Shown one piece after another: positions 23,931 to 33,271 of a stretch of DNA of 46,894 nucleotides (within the stretch, counting starts at the first letter, position 1; each line of letters starts with the position of its first letter). The notes under the pieces are model-generated. The model was given only the letters and a program-made list of their open reading frames with translations. It ran no database searches and was not told where the DNA came from. Origin of the DNA: Akkermansia sp. (lineage in GTDB: Bacteria > Verrucomicrobiota > Verrucomicrobiia > Verrucomicrobiales > Akkermansiaceae); the NCBI GenBank assembly GCA_017398765.1, contig JAFQEY010000078.1:1-46894 (forward strand), written 5' to 3'. Position numbers and translations under genes: made by a program.

Positions 23931-24611
23931 ATGAAGCCCCTGACAAAATTAGGCGAAAAACAGATGGAGGACGGTTCCCTGTGGGAACTGTGGGAGCGTG
24001 ATGGCGTGCTGACTATTCAGCGCGACGGGATGCCTTGTGCCAATTCCTTTACCTATGGCAGTGAACAGGCATTGGCGGAAATTGCGGTATCCCCCATCTC
24101 CCGTGCCGGGCAGCCATGCATTCTCATTGCCGGTCTGGGGCTGGGCTATGGTCTGGCCAAGGTGGTGGAATGCCTGCCCAAAGAGAAGGCTCGTTTCATT
24201 GTGGCGGAGCCGGTGGCTGAGATTGTGGCATGGAACCGGCAGTACGGCGAACACACCGCACTGTGGGAAGACAAGCGTGTGAGCGTAGAGACAGTGCCGG
24301 CAGCACAACTTTGCACCAAGCGCACCGGCTCGCTGCATGCAATCATCATGCGCCACACACACGCGCGCTGTGAGATGAAACTGAATGAGGCACAGGCATA
24401 TTTCAACGCGCTCAAGGGCGGCAGTCTGCTGGCTATTTCTCTGGCCAAGAGCGATAAGAGGCTGGAGAGTACGCTGCGCAAGGCAGGGTTTGAAACAAGC
24501 ATTACACCTGTTCCGGCATCATCCAAGGGCAAACAGCAGCGCATGCACATTCTGCTGCTGGCACGCCGCGGGCGTTTTGTTCCCTTTGCCGAGCGCAACA
24601 GTGCATCCTGA
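23931..24611 (+). CDS. Rossmann-fold methyltransferase-like / spermidine-synthase-like protein
   Basis: The 226-residue protein begins with a short beta region and then contains ILIAGLGLGYGLAKVVE. This is the glycine-rich SAM-binding loop, and it is followed by RFIVAEPVAEIVAWNRQY, which fits the acidic loop of class I methyltransferases and of spermidine synthases. No target-binding motif is clear, so the substrate is unknown. Both ends are polar, and no signal peptide is present. It precedes the FtsB/DivIC-like gene by 27 bases and may be co-transcribed with it. Confidence 0.7.
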   Translation: MKPLTKLGEKQMEDGSLWELWERDGVLTIQRDGMPCANSFTYGSEQALAEIAVSPISRAGQPCILIAGLGLGYGLAKVVECLPKEKARFIVAEPVAEIVAWNRQYGEHTALWEDKRVSVETVPAAQLCTKRTGSLHAIIMRHTHARCEMKLNEAQAYFNALKGGSLLAISLAKSDKRLESTLRKAGFETSITPVPASSKGKQQRMHILLLARRGRFVPFAERNSAS

Positions 24612-24638
24612 GCGGATTCTGCCCCCCCCTGATTACAC

Positions 24639-25025
24639 ATGTTTGACCTGTTCCGCAAACGCCGCCGCACCCTTGAAGAGCTGGAAGAAGTACGCTCCGG
24701 ACGGGCTGCGGGTATCCGCGCGGTCATTACTGTGGTGGGTATTATTTTTCTGGTGCTGGTATCGTTTCTGGTGTCCATGCTTGCGCTCACACCCATGCTG
24801 GAGCTTCAGGCTCTGAGGCAGCAGAAAAAACGCGTAGAGGAGCTGCTGATTCTCAAACGCAAGGAAGAAAAAGAAGCGCATGACCGCTTCCGCTGGACCG
24901 CTGACCCGGAATATTTTGAACAAATTGCTCGCGATAGAGCCAATATGGTCAAGGAAGGGGAGACGGTAATTCGACGGGCTGAGGAGGAAGAGCCGGCACC
25001 TGCTGAAGTGCCGAAACAGCACTGA
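24639..25025 (+). CDS. FtsB/DivIC-like septum-formation initiator family protein
   Basis: The 128-residue protein has a basic cytosolic N-terminus (MFDLFRKRRRTLEELEE), one transmembrane helix near residues 30-52 (AVITVVGIIFLVLVSFLVSML) and a coiled-coil-like segment with LRQQKKRVEELLILKRKEEKE. It ends in the typical RDRANMVKEGETVIR, which matches the FtsB/DivIC family consensus near its C-terminus. These proteins join FtsL and FtsQ in the division complex. The extra Glu/Pro tail is short. It precedes a convergent leuB gene. Confidence 0.85.
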   Translation: MFDLFRKRRRTLEELEEVRSGRAAGIRAVITVVGIIFLVLVSFLVSMLALTPMLELQALRQQKKRVEELLILKRKEEKEAHDRFRWTADPEYFEQIARDRANMVKEGETVIRRAEEEEPAPAEVPKQH

Positions 25026-25071
25026 TTGCTCACCTGCTCCCGGAAATCATGTGCGCCCCCCTTTCTGCGGC

Positions 25072-25103
25072 AAAAAAAATCCGCCCCCGGTAATCGGGAG
25101 CGG
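25072..25103 (-). terminator. Terminator of leuB
   Basis: On the minus strand, stem CCGCTCCCG / CGGGGGCGG (one G-T pair) with loop ATTAC, then ATTTTTTTT. Confidence 0.8.
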
Positions 25104-25126
25104 TTGCAGAAAGGTGACTGCATCTA

Positions 25127-26221
25127 TCACAGAGCCGCGATGATGGCATCCCCCATGCCGGCTGTGCCGACGCGGATTTCTCCCGCAGCACCGGTAGCCA
25201 GATCTGCAGTGCGGTAGCCGGCGGCGATAACGGCGCGGACGGCGCGGTCCACATCATCCGCAGCGGCGGTTTCACGGCAGGTATAGCGCAGCATCATGCC
25301 CATGGAAAGAATCTGGGCAATGGGGTTGGCAATGCCCTTTCCGGCAATGTCCGGGGCAGAACCGCCGGAGGGCTCGTAGAGGCCGAAGAAGCTATCTGCC
25401 CCCTCACAGAGAGAGGCACTGGGCAGCATACCCAGTGAGCCGCAGACAATGGCCATCTCATCCGTCAGGATATCACCGAAAGTGTTTTCCGTAACCAGAA
25501 CGTCAAACTGCCCGGGATGGCGCACCAGCTGCATGGCGGCGTTGTCTACATACATGTGGGTGAGCTCAACCTCCGGGTATTCAGCCGAGATGCTGTTCAT
25601 GACCTCACGCCACATGACAGAGGAGGCCAGCACATTGGCCTTATCTACACTACAAAGCTTTTTGCTGCGTCCGCGCGCCGCCTCAAACGCCACACGGGCA
25701 ATTCGCTCCACCTCACTCTTCTTATAAACCAGCGTGTCAATACCCACTATTTCCCCATCGCGCTCACCATAGAATTTCGGCTCACCAAAGTACATACCGC
25801 CGGTGAGTTCCCGCACACAGAGAATATCAAACCCATTGGGAATGAGTGCGGTCTTGATAGGGGAAGCCTCTACCAGCTCCGGCAGGCAAATGCCGGGGCG
25901 CAGGTTGGCATACAGAGAAAAATGCTTGCGCAGCGGCAGCAGAGCCCCACGCTCCGGGCGTTCATCCGGCGGGAGAGAATCCCACTTGGGGCCGCCCACG
26001 GAACCAAAGAGGATGGCATCTGCCGCCTCACAGGCGGCCAGAGTCTCTGCCGGCAATGCTTTGCCGCAGTTGTCAATGCCCGCACCGCCAACAAAGCAGG
26101 CCGTTCTTTCCGTGGCAAAGCCGTGTTTCTTTTCCAGAGCATCCAGCACACGCAGTGCCTGCTCCATCACCTCGGGGCCTATTCCATCACCCGCTAAAAC
26201 AGCTATTTTGTATGTATTCAT
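25127..26221 (-). CDS. leuB: 3-isopropylmalate dehydrogenase
   Basis: LeuB oxidises and decarboxylates 3-isopropylmalate in leucine synthesis. The 364-residue protein opens [23 protein letters not shown] and has [24 protein letters not shown] and the signature [27 protein letters not shown], along with [24 protein letters not shown] near the C-terminus. Residue pattern and length are standard. It is monocistronic here: it is bounded by a terminator and divergent from the DUF3472 gene, with no leuA, leuC or leuD in the window. Confidence 0.96.
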   Translation of the reverse strand: MNTYKIAVLAGDGIGPEVMEQALRVLDALEKKHGFATERTACFVGGAGIDNCGKALPAETLAACEAADAILFGSVGGPKWDSLPPDERPERGALLPLRKHFSLYANLRPGICLPELVEASPIKTALIPNGFDILCVRELTGGMYFGEPKFYGERDGEIVGIDTLVYKKSEVERIARVAFEAARGRSKKLCSVDKANVLASSVMWREVMNSISAEYPEVELTHMYVDNAAMQLVRHPGQFDVLVTENTFGDILTDEMAIVCGSLGMLPSASLCEGADSFFGLYEPSGGSAPDIAGKGIANPIAQILSMGMMLRYTCRETAAADDVDRAVRAVIAAGYRTADLATGAAGEIRVGTAGMGDAIIAAL

Positions 26222-26302
26222 GCTCGTGAAAGAGTTTAGCTCTCCCGCTGCGCTTTGTCAAGAGAATGCCCTCCCGGCGGGGGGCCGCGTAAAACAAATC
26301 GC

Positions 26303-26331
26303 TTGTCATGCTAACATAAAACCTGTATAAT
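26303..26331 (+). promoter_or_regulatory. Strong promoter overlapping a false start codon
   Basis: TTGTCA at 26303-26308, a 17-bp spacer and a perfect TATAAT at 26326-26331. The ATG at 26330 is inside the -10 box, so the gene must begin at the ATG at 26342. The predicted start point near 26338 leaves only about 4 nt of leader. Confidence 0.75.
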
Positions 26332-26341
26332 GAGCGGCGAT

Positions 26342-27316
26342 ATGAGAGTTACCTCCCGAATTCTGACAGGGTTGGTGGCGCTGGCAGGGGCAATTGCTCC
26401 GCAAGCACTGGCCGACCGCTACGCCGATTACTGGAAGCCGGAAAACATGGCAAAGCTCATGTGCCCTTCCGTCCACATCGGCTATCTGCCGTCCGTAGAC
26501 AACTGCTCGGCTGCTTATCAGGAAACAGTTATTGAGAAGAGCGCACCGGGTACGTATTTCAGCTGCAATAACTTCTCCAACGGCTATATCGGTGTGCAGG
26601 AGCTTGCCGGTAAACGCGAGGACGGTTCCCCTGTACGCGTGGCTATCTTCTCCATTTGGGATGCCAGAGATTCCGGGGATAACCCGCATGCTGCCCCGGA
26701 ACATGAGCGTGCCAAGCTGGTGCAACGTGGGGAAAATGTGCGTACGGAACGCTTCGGCGGGGAAGGCACGGGCGGCAAGTCCATGCGCGTGTTTGACTGG
26801 AAAGAGGGAGAAGTAATCCGCACCCTCGTCATCGAGAAAGCAGACGGTGAGCATTTTCGCAGAATTGCCGGCTATCTCATGAATCCGGCAACCGGCAAAT
26901 GGGAGCTGCTGAGCTGCTGGCGTGTGCAGGCCCTGCGCCGCGGACTGGGCGGAGGCTGTGGTTTTGTGGAGGATTTCCGCCGCAACATTGAATCCAAGAA
27001 GTATGAACGCCGTGCTACGTTCGGGCCTGCTTTCCGGTGGAACGGTCAGCAGTGGATTGCTGCCACGGAGTTCCGCTTTACCAAGGACGGCAACCCCAAC
27101 ACCAATATCAACTGCCGTTTCAACCCGCAGCGCGGCTTCTTCTCCCTGGCCACCGGCGGTAATATTGCTGAGGAAGCCGACTTCAAGGTGTTTGAGACTC
27201 GACCGCTTCCGGTGCCGTCCTCAGCTCAGGAGCCGGGGCAGGATGTGATGGAGCTCATCAATGCCCCCCTGATGCCGATTACCGAATACGAGGACAACGG
27301 AGCAGAAATCAAATAA
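26342..27316 (+). CDS. Exported DUF3472-domain protein
   Basis: The 324-residue protein has a signal peptide (MRVTSRILTGLVALAGAIAPQALA). A region with SVHIGYLPS, YQETVIEKSAPGTYFSCNNFSNGYIGVQE and VAIFSIWDARDSG is typical of the DUF3472 domain found in secreted proteins, sometimes near carbohydrate-active enzymes. A second beta-rich stretch follows with GFVEDFRRNIESKKYERRATFG. The function is unknown. The start at 26342 is fixed by the promoter described above. Cys residues are more frequent than in most neighbours and may form disulfides. Confidence 0.75.
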   Translation: MRVTSRILTGLVALAGAIAPQALADRYADYWKPENMAKLMCPSVHIGYLPSVDNCSAAYQETVIEKSAPGTYFSCNNFSNGYIGVQELAGKREDGSPVRVAIFSIWDARDSGDNPHAAPEHERAKLVQRGENVRTERFGGEGTGGKSMRVFDWKEGEVIRTLVIEKADGEHFRRIAGYLMNPATGKWELLSCWRVQALRRGLGGGCGFVEDFRRNIESKKYERRATFGPAFRWNGQQWIAATEFRFTKDGNPNTNINCRFNPQRGFFSLATGGNIAEEADFKVFETRPLPVPSSAQEPGQDVMELINAPLMPITEYEDNGAEIK

Positions 27317-27345
27317 GCTCTTGTCTGAGTATGATTTTCGGACGG

Positions 27346-27376
27346 GGCGTGAATCCGAACCCACCGGATTCACGCC
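27346..27376. other. 12-bp perfect hairpin between convergent genes
   Basis: GGCGTGAATCCG and CGGATTCACGCC flank a 7-base loop. There is no T-tract on either side, so it is a weak candidate for a Rho-independent terminator. It may protect the 3' ends of the DUF3472 and mnmA messages. Confidence 0.5.
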
Positions 27377-27391
27377 TCTCCCGTCTCTGCA

Positions 27392-28483
27392 TCAGGCAAG
27401 AATTTCCTCAAAGAAACCACCACCGAGGAGACGTTCGCCACGCAGGGTATCCGGTGCGTAAAAGGCACACACCTGCCCCAGTGCAACGGCTCGAACAGGT
27501 TCGTCAAAATCCAGCAGCACACGCCCAGCGGAAAGCGGGGTACAGGTGGCCGGCACAGCGGCTGCGCGGTATCGCGGCTGCGCCATCACCCGTTCCGGCA
27601 GAGGCTGCAGCGTGTTGGTCACACCACCCACCACAGCACGGCGGGTATACAGGCCGGGAGTCTCCTGCCCCTCAAACCCCAAAATAAGCCTGTTGCGCGC
27701 CAGATCCTTGCCCACCACCACATAGGCCACCCCCTCACGCGGAGAAGCAACGTGGTGCCCCTTGCGCTGCCCCATGGTGAAGAGGTGCAAGCCGTCATGC
27801 CTCCCCAACACCCTGCCGTTGAGATCCACAATATCACCGGGATTGTCCGGCAGATAGTGGCGCAGAAAATCACTCATCTTCACCTGCCCGATGAAGCAAA
27901 TACCCTGAGAGTCCTTTTTCTCTGCATTCGGCAACCCGAAACGACGGGCAATCTCCCGAACCTCCGGCTTAGTAATGCTCCCCACGGGAAAGACTGCGTG
28001 AGCCACCTGCTCAGGGCGCATGAGTGCCAGGAAATAGGATTGGTCCTTATTTGTATCCGCCCCACGCAGTATATAACTACCCTCTCCCGCAACATCTGAC
28101 CGCTGAGCATAATGCCCCGTTGCCACAGAGGAAAACCCCTGCTCCAGCGCATAGTCCAGCAGGACACCAAACTTCATTTCACGGTTGCAGAGCACGTCCG
28201 GATTGGGCGTGGAGCCGTTGCGATACCCCTCTATGAGATAATTCACCACGCGGTTGCGGTACTGTTCTATCAAATCCACCACGCGGAACTCTATACCCAG
28301 CCTGCGGCAAACGCCCAGTGCATCCTCAATATCCCGCTCCCACGGGCACTCACCGGGAATATTCTCATCATTCACCCAGTTTTTCATATAGGCGGCCACC
28401 ACCTCATGCCCCTGCTCCGTGAGCAGTGCAGCGGCCGCCGCGCTGTCCACTCCGCCGCTCAGTGCTACCAGTATACGTGCCAT
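27392..28483 (-). CDS. mnmA: tRNA-specific 2-thiouridylase MnmA
   Basis: MnmA adds sulfur to U34 of tRNA-Lys, -Glu and -Gln using a persulfide relay and ATP. The 363-residue protein has the PP-loop SGGVDSAAAAALL, the catalytic Cys in PDVLCNREMKF, the second Cys in SQGICFIGQ, and ATGHYAQR. The C-terminal domain (GRVLGRHDGLHLFTMGQRKG) is complete. The substrate tRNAs Glu and Gln are both present in this window. tsaE lies 4 bases upstream on the same strand, so the two genes are probably one transcript. Confidence 0.95.
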   Translation of the reverse strand: MARILVALSGGVDSAAAAALLTEQGHEVVAAYMKNWVNDENIPGECPWERDIEDALGVCRRLGIEFRVVDLIEQYRNRVVNYLIEGYRNGSTPNPDVLCNREMKFGVLLDYALEQGFSSVATGHYAQRSDVAGEGSYILRGADTNKDQSYFLALMRPEQVAHAVFPVGSITKPEVREIARRFGLPNAEKKDSQGICFIGQVKMSDFLRHYLPDNPGDIVDLNGRVLGRHDGLHLFTMGQRKGHHVASPREGVAYVVVGKDLARNRLILGFEGQETPGLYTRRAVVGGVTNTLQPLPERVMAQPRYRAAAVPATCTPLSAGRVLLDFDEPVRAVALGQVCAFYAPDTLRGERLLGGGFFEEILA

Positions 28484-28487
28484 AGTA

Positions 28488-28940
28488 TCAGTTCTCCGTG
28501 ATATATCTTACCTCTCGCGTGCCCTCTCCTGCGTGTGTGAGAACCAGCCAGTGCGTGTCCGGCGGCATCAGCTCTCCCTCAAAACGGTCTGCCCATTCCA
28601 CCAGCAGCACATGGGAGCCGGACAAATACTCATCCCACCCCATACCCAGTGCCTCATCCGGCGATTTCATGCGGTAAAAATCAAAATGCGCCACGGGCAG
28701 CGAGCCGTCATTGTGCTCATGCACCAGCGAAAACGTGGGGCTTGCTCCCGGCTCTCCCGCGCCCACTCCGCGCAGTATCCCCTGCACCAGATGCGTCTTC
28801 CCCGCACCCAGATTACCCACCAGCCCCAGCACATCTCCCGGCTCCAGCTCAGCGGCTATTTGCTGCCCCAATGCATCCATGGCTGATTCAGATTCGACCA
28901 AAATCAGGCTGTTTTTGAAAATTTTTTGCAAATTTTTCAT
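28488..28940 (-). CDS. tsaE: tRNA threonylcarbamoyladenosine biosynthesis ATPase TsaE
   Basis: TsaE works with TsaB and TsaD to make t6A37 of ANN-decoding tRNAs. The 150-residue protein has Walker A GNLGAGKTHLVQGI (about residue 42), the conserved SPTFSLVHEH, HFDFYRMKSPDEALGMGWDEYL, and VEWADRF. These are the family motifs in order. Length is normal for TsaE. The N-terminus carries a short, polar extension of about 20 residues that could instead be skipped by starting at a later Met. It is the first gene of the tsaE-mnmA pair, two tRNA-modification genes. Confidence 0.92.
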   Translation of the reverse strand: MKNLQKIFKNSLILVESESAMDALGQQIAAELEPGDVLGLVGNLGAGKTHLVQGILRGVGAGEPGASPTFSLVHEHNDGSLPVAHFDFYRMKSPDEALGMGWDEYLSGSHVLLVEWADRFEGELMPPDTHWLVLTHAGEGTREVRYITEN

Positions 28941-28958
28941 AAAATGATGAAATTTTTC

Positions 28959-28986
28959 TTGCCAAAAGCATCGGCATGCCTATAAT
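28959..28986 (+). promoter_or_regulatory. Promoter of rplU-rpmA
   Basis: TTGCCA at 28959-28964, a 16-bp spacer and TATAAT at 28981-28986. It lies close to the minus-strand start of tsaE, so the two transcripts diverge. Confidence 0.75.
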
Positions 28987-29030
28987 GTGCCAGCCCGCAT
29001 GAGCGGGTGCAACACAAAAATCAACAAATT

Positions 29031-29351
29031 ATGGCATACGCAGTTTTCACTTCCGGCAACAAGCAGTACCGCGTGACGGTCGGTGACGTGCTCACCGTGG
29101 ACCGCATCGCCGGGCTGGAGAAGGATGGCGAGACCACGTTCGACCAGGTACTTCTGGTTGAGGATGGCGAGGCAACGAAGGTTGGCACCCCCACGGTGGC
29201 CGGCGCAACGGTGACAGCCAAGGTGCTGGATCCGGAGGCTCGCGGCGCCAAGGGTATTGCTTTCAAGTTCAAGCGCCGCAAGGGTTTCCACAAGAAGAAG
29301 GGTTTCCGCGCCGCTCTCACCAAAGTACAGGTTACCGCTATCAACGCCTGA
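29031..29351 (+). CDS. rplU: 50S ribosomal protein bL21
   Basis: The 106-residue protein begins AYAVFTSGNKQYRVTVGDVLTVDRI and contains GTPTVAGATVTAKVLDPEARGAKGI. KFKRRKGFHKKKGFRAALTKVQVTAI at the end is the conserved L21 tail. bL21 is a component of the large subunit. The ATG at 29031 matches the family's start; an in-frame ATG at 29007 lies in the leader. The rpmA gene follows 31 bases later, the standard gene order. Confidence 0.96.
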   Translation: MAYAVFTSGNKQYRVTVGDVLTVDRIAGLEKDGETTFDQVLLVEDGEATKVGTPTVAGATVTAKVLDPEARGAKGIAFKFKRRKGFHKKKGFRAALTKVQVTAINA

Positions 29352-29382
29352 TTATTAACCCCTATCTCGATTTTTACAAGTC

Positions 29383-29631
29383 ATGGCACATAAGAAAGGT
29401 CAAGGTTCCGTTCGCAACGGTCGCGACTCCCGCAGCAAGCGCCTCGGCGTGAAGAAGTTCGGTGGTCAGGCTGTCATCGCCGGTAACATCATCGTCCGCC
29501 AGCGCGGCACCAAGTTCAAGCCCGGCAAGGGTGTGGGCATGGGACGCGACTACACGATTTTCTCTCTTGTTGACGGTCGCGTATTCTTCGACCGCGAGGG
29601 TCGCCGCGTCAACGTTGCTCCTGAGGCTTAA
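29383..29631 (+). CDS. rpmA: 50S ribosomal protein bL27
   Basis: The 82-residue protein starts [30 protein letters not shown] and has [24 protein letters not shown], the canonical L27 sequence. The N-terminus starts directly at the mature AHKKG, so no processing by a Prp-like protease is implied. bL27 lies near the peptidyl transferase centre. It shares a promoter with rplU and ends at a strong terminator. Confidence 0.97.
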   Translation: MAHKKGQGSVRNGRDSRSKRLGVKKFGGQAVIAGNIIVRQRGTKFKPGKGVGMGRDYTIFSLVDGRVFFDREGRRVNVAPEA

Positions 29632-29656
29632 GCCGCGAGCATTTTCCGCTTATTCC

Positions 29657-29692
29657 AACGCAGATTCCGCTCAGGAGTCTGCGTTTTTTTTA
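29657..29692 (+). terminator. Terminator of rplU-rpmA
   Basis: The 12-bp stem AACGCAGATTCC / GGAGTCTGCGTT has one G-T pair and a GCTCA loop, followed by eight T residues. Confidence 0.85.
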
Positions 29693-29739
29693 GGGAAGAA
29701 GAGGAAGCCGCTAACAGCCGCGGCACAAAAACTCGGGAG

Positions 29740-31704
29740 GTGACGGTGATTTGGCTTCCCGAAAGGAGAAAAAAAAGATATAACAACGGCGTGCCGATTT
29801 GTCCGCGATGTTCTGCCACGATTCACACGGGAGCTGATGACCAGTGCCCGGCGTGCGGCTATAGTCTGCTGCGGGCAAATACCATTTTCGGGGATCGGCA
29901 GGTAGAGTTCACCCGAGTGCTGGATGAAGCAGGAGCCCTGACACACCAGGAACGCATGGAGCTGATGCACCTGCTGGAAGATCTGGAGCGCAATCTGCCG
30001 CCTATAGGACTCTGTATTTACCTGACGGATAACGGACAGGTGCAGCATATACGCACCCACGCACACTGGATACTCAACCACGCCCGCATCCACCACCCGT
30101 CCTTTGGCAAGCGTGAACAGCGCAAAGCCATAGAGGACGCTGAGTTCCGCGAACGCCGCCCAGGTGAGGAGCCTGACCCCTACCACCGCCATGAACCCGG
30201 TTTTCTCTCTGCTCTCTGGAGCGGTATCAAGAGCCGGTGGCGAGACACGTTTCACCCGTATCCACCGCCCGTGAGGCAGGAGTGGATGCTGATACTGGTG
30301 ATGGATGTGCAGCTGGAAACGGCCTGTTTCACCTGGGGATACATGCTGGACCCCTACATCAACCCGGACAGCATCAACAGCTGCATCATCAGCGCACGGC
30401 TTCAGTTCCGCGAGCGAGCCATGGTCACCGGGCTCAAGAAGGTAATGCGCAGTGTTGTCCACAACATTGCACTGGAGGCTCACAGCGTGAACCGCCGCCT
30501 GCGCCGCCGCATGATGCCGCCGCCCGCAGCACCACTGCTGCTGGCAGGGGCTCTGCTACTGCCACTGAGTGCCGAATCTCCCGCACAAGAGCCTGCTTCA
30601 CCACCCGTTCCGGTGCATCTGGAGCAAGATGATACCGCAGAAGAGGTTCCCCCGGTTCCGGCCACACCTTCCGCCCCGGCGGCTGAAACTTCCCCGGCAC
30701 CGCCGGCACCTGCGCCGGTTCCGACCGGTAATCCGGATGTCCCGCGCTGGAACGCAGAACACTACAGACTGCTCATGGCAGGTGAGCTTGCCACGGGATA
30801 TGTCTCCCTCTTCCCCGCTCCGCCGGAACCTGCCGCAGATGAGAATAAGAAAGGCAAAAAAACTGAGCCGAAAAAGCCGGAGCGGCGGCAACGCCCCGCA
30901 CGCCGCAGCAGGGAGAACCGGGAGAGTGATACAACGGTGCCGGTGCAATACCATGCGGACTACACGCAGGAGTCATTTTCCGGGCTCATAGATCCGCAGG
31001 GCTTGCTCAGCACCATGGAGCAGAATGATGTGCTGTATGTGCTCAATGAGCTGAATACGCGTTCTAATTTTCAGATATACGTGACCCTGTTCAAGGGGAC
31101 TCAGCAGATACCTACGAACATGACCACGGCAAACCTGCTGACTGCCACCGCCCGCTCCAGCGACTATGCCGTGATGCTGCGCTATCCGCTCGGTATGCCC
31201 ACTGCCATTGAGATTGCCTACAAGGGTATACCTACGGAAAAAATATCCCGCACGGAATGGCTGGAAGGCGTACGCACGGCTGCCGCATCTGATGGGGAAG
31301 GCGGACTGAGCGGATTGTTGGCAGCCATTCGCAGCATATCTGACAGCATCTCCCCGGTCTCACGCAGTTTCCGCACCGTGGGAACGGCTCATGATATCAA
31401 ACTGCCTCCCCCTATTGAGATTACTTATCGCCCGGAAGAAGAAAAAGAGGATGATTCGCTCAAAAAGAAGCTGGTCAATATGGCAACTGATCCTATCAAC
31501 CTGCCATATTTCATCACACTGGGGGTTGTTGTCCTGCTGGCGTTACTGACCTTTGCCTATTATTTTCTGGTGCGGCGCAGGGGAGCCATTCTGTTGGAAA
31601 CACAACCGGATTTGCGCTTATCCTCTCCCTATGGTGCCGGAGTCAGCCGGTATGTCCGCTATCTGGAGGGCAAGGAAGCCAGCCACGCCAAGCGTTTGTT
31701 CTGA
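29740..31704 (+). CDS. Membrane protein with zinc ribbon and two TPM-like domains
   Basis: The long protein (654 residues from the GTG at 29740) begins with a zinc ribbon, CPRCSATIHTGADDQCPACGY (about residues 21-41). A first TPM-like domain follows (about residues 55-240), with RVLDEAGALTHQERMELMHLLEDL. A hydrophobic stretch comes next near residues 265-285. A Pro/Ala linker leads into a second TPM-like unit (about residues 405-500), with SGLIDPQGLLSTMEQNDVLYVLNELN. A final transmembrane helix lies near residues 588-610 (YFITLGVVVLLALLTFAYYFLV). TPM domains occur in envelope-repair and photosystem-assembly proteins. Start is uncertain: GTG codons at 29740, 29746 and 29791 are all in frame. 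Confidence 0.65.
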   Translation: MTVIWLPERRKKRYNNGVPICPRCSATIHTGADDQCPACGYSLLRANTIFGDRQVEFTRVLDEAGALTHQERMELMHLLEDLERNLPPIGLCIYLTDNGQVQHIRTHAHWILNHARIHHPSFGKREQRKAIEDAEFRERRPGEEPDPYHRHEPGFLSALWSGIKSRWRDTFHPYPPPVRQEWMLILVMDVQLETACFTWGYMLDPYINPDSINSCIISARLQFRERAMVTGLKKVMRSVVHNIALEAHSVNRRLRRRMMPPPAAPLLLAGALLLPLSAESPAQEPASPPVPVHLEQDDTAEEVPPVPATPSAPAAETSPAPPAPAPVPTGNPDVPRWNAEHYRLLMAGELATGYVSLFPAPPEPAADENKKGKKTEPKKPERRQRPARRSRENRESDTTVPVQYHADYTQESFSGLIDPQGLLSTMEQNDVLYVLNELNTRSNFQIYVTLFKGTQQIPTNMTTANLLTATARSSDYAVMLRYPLGMPTAIEIAYKGIPTEKISRTEWLEGVRTAAASDGEGGLSGLLAAIRSISDSISPVSRSFRTVGTAHDIKLPPPIEITYRPEEEKEDDSLKKKLVNMATDPINLPYFITLGVVVLLALLTFAYYFLVRRRGAILLETQPDLRLSSPYGAGVSRYVRYLEGKEASHAKRLF

Positions 31705-31721
31705 TTTTACCGAAAAAAAGA

Positions 31722-31748
31722 ACGGCAGGTACCGGTAATACCTGCCGT
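31722..31748. terminator. Bidirectional hairpin terminator between TPM-like gene and pepP
   Basis: ACGGCAGGTA and TACCTGCCGT form a perfect 10-bp stem with a 7-base loop. The minus side is followed by a T-rich run (TCTTTTTTTC), so it is strongest for pepP. The plus side is followed by GCGTATTTTAC. Confidence 0.75.
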
Positions 31749-31777
31749 GCGTATTTTACGGATAACGGGAAACCAAT

Positions 31778-33076
31778 TTACGGGCGCATGAGCCGCTCAA
31801 TTTCTTCCGCATCCAGCGGGGCATTCGGGATAAGGTCTTCCGCACCGTCCTCCAGAATGAGGATGTCTGTCTCAATGCGGATGCCGATGTTTTCTGCCGG
31901 GATATAGATACCCGGCTCCACCGTCCAGACCTGACCGGCAGCAAAAACGGGTGCATCCGGGCTGACATCATGCACATCCAACCCCAGTGAGTGGGAGGTA
32001 CCGTGCATGAAATATTTGCGGACACAGAGCGGGTTTTCCGGCTGTGCATCCACCTCTTCCTGTGTGAGCAGACCAAGTTTTACCAACTCTCCTGCCATGA
32101 ACACACGCACACGCCGCTCATACTCTGCCTTGTCCAGACCGGGCCGCATGATTGAGACAGCGTAGCGGTGCGCTGCCAGCACAGCATCATACACCGCACG
32201 CTGGCGGGGGGTGAACTTGCCGCCGGCGGGGACGGTGCGGGTCATATCTCCTGCGTAACCGCCGTATTCTGCACCTATGTCAAAGAGAATCAAATCCCCC
32301 TCCCGGCATTCCTTATGGTTGGTGATATAGTGCAGCACACAGGTATCTGCCCCGGAGGCAATGATGGGGTGGAAAGAAAACTTGCGTGCGCGGCGCTTGA
32401 TGTAGCCGGCACTCAATGCAGCCTCCAATTCCCACTCACCCATGCCGGGGCGAATGCTCGGCAGAAGCTCGGTAAAGCCCTCACCGGTAATGCGGCAGGC
32501 TTGGCGCAGTTGCACCAGCTCCTCCGGGGCTTTCACCAGACGCATCTCTGCCAGCAGCGGGTAGAGGCTTTTCACCTTGGTATCAGGGTAAGATGCTTTG
32601 AGTGCTGCGGCCATGCGCTCATTGCGAGTCTGCACATAGGTGAGGCGGCGCGGGTGGTTATCTGTCTCCAACCACAGCTGGCCGGCTGCCGGCACCCACT
32701 CTGCCAGCAATGCGTTGTAGGTATCTGTCCAACGCACGTCCTGAATACCGGAGAGCAGCGTAGCTGTTTCGCGGGTGAGTCGTGCTCCCTCCCAGATAAC
32801 AATGTGTTCATTGGTCTCCCGCAGCAGCAGGGTGTCTGTGTGACTGCCGTTCTCCCCCACGCGCATGAGCAGCACCGTTTCCTCCTGATCAATACCGGTC
32901 AGGTAAAACAGGTTCGCGTTCTGGTGGTGCGCCAGCGTGCCGTCTGCATTGGTCGGGTATATATCATTGGCATGCACAATCACCAGACTTCCTGCCGGCA
33001 GCTGTGCCGCCAGCTTATCCCGCGTGCGGGTGTAGAATGATGATGGTATCGGTTCGTATCTCAGTGTGTGAATCAT
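31778..33076 (-). CDS. Xaa-Pro aminopeptidase, M24B family
   Basis: The 432-residue enzyme removes N-terminal residues next to proline. The N-terminal domain (about 1-175) is of the creatinase type. The catalytic pita-bread domain has the dinuclear-metal ligands in LFDIGAEYGGYAGDMTRTV (two Asp), HGTSHSLGLDVHD (His), TVEPGIYIP (Glu) and IGIRIETDILI (Glu). This matches the PepP type. Length is as expected and no signal peptide is present. It stands alone on the minus strand, diverging from the peptide locus, which starts about 150 bases to the right. Confidence 0.93.
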   Translation of the reverse strand: MIHTLRYEPIPSSFYTRTRDKLAAQLPAGSLVIVHANDIYPTNADGTLAHHQNANLFYLTGIDQEETVLLMRVGENGSHTDTLLLRETNEHIVIWEGARLTRETATLLSGIQDVRWTDTYNALLAEWVPAAGQLWLETDNHPRRLTYVQTRNERMAAALKASYPDTKVKSLYPLLAEMRLVKAPEELVQLRQACRITGEGFTELLPSIRPGMGEWELEAALSAGYIKRRARKFSFHPIIASGADTCVLHYITNHKECREGDLILFDIGAEYGGYAGDMTRTVPAGGKFTPRQRAVYDAVLAAHRYAVSIMRPGLDKAEYERRVRVFMAGELVKLGLLTQEEVDAQPENPLCVRKYFMHGTSHSLGLDVHDVSPDAPVFAAGQVWTVEPGIYIPAENIGIRIETDILILEDGAEDLIPNAPLDAEEIERLMRP

Positions 33077-33271
33077 GGTACGGAAAATGGCGGTAATCTG
33101 CTCCCGCCATTATACGCAGCTCCCGCTTACATGGCAATCAGAATTTCCGCCATTCCCGCACGCCGCCTCAGCATGTACACCACACAAATACAGATAACAC
33201 AGGAATCTCCCTGAAGTGGATGTTTTATCTTGAAAAGAGAGTTCTATTATGATAAAAAAAACACGAACCGC

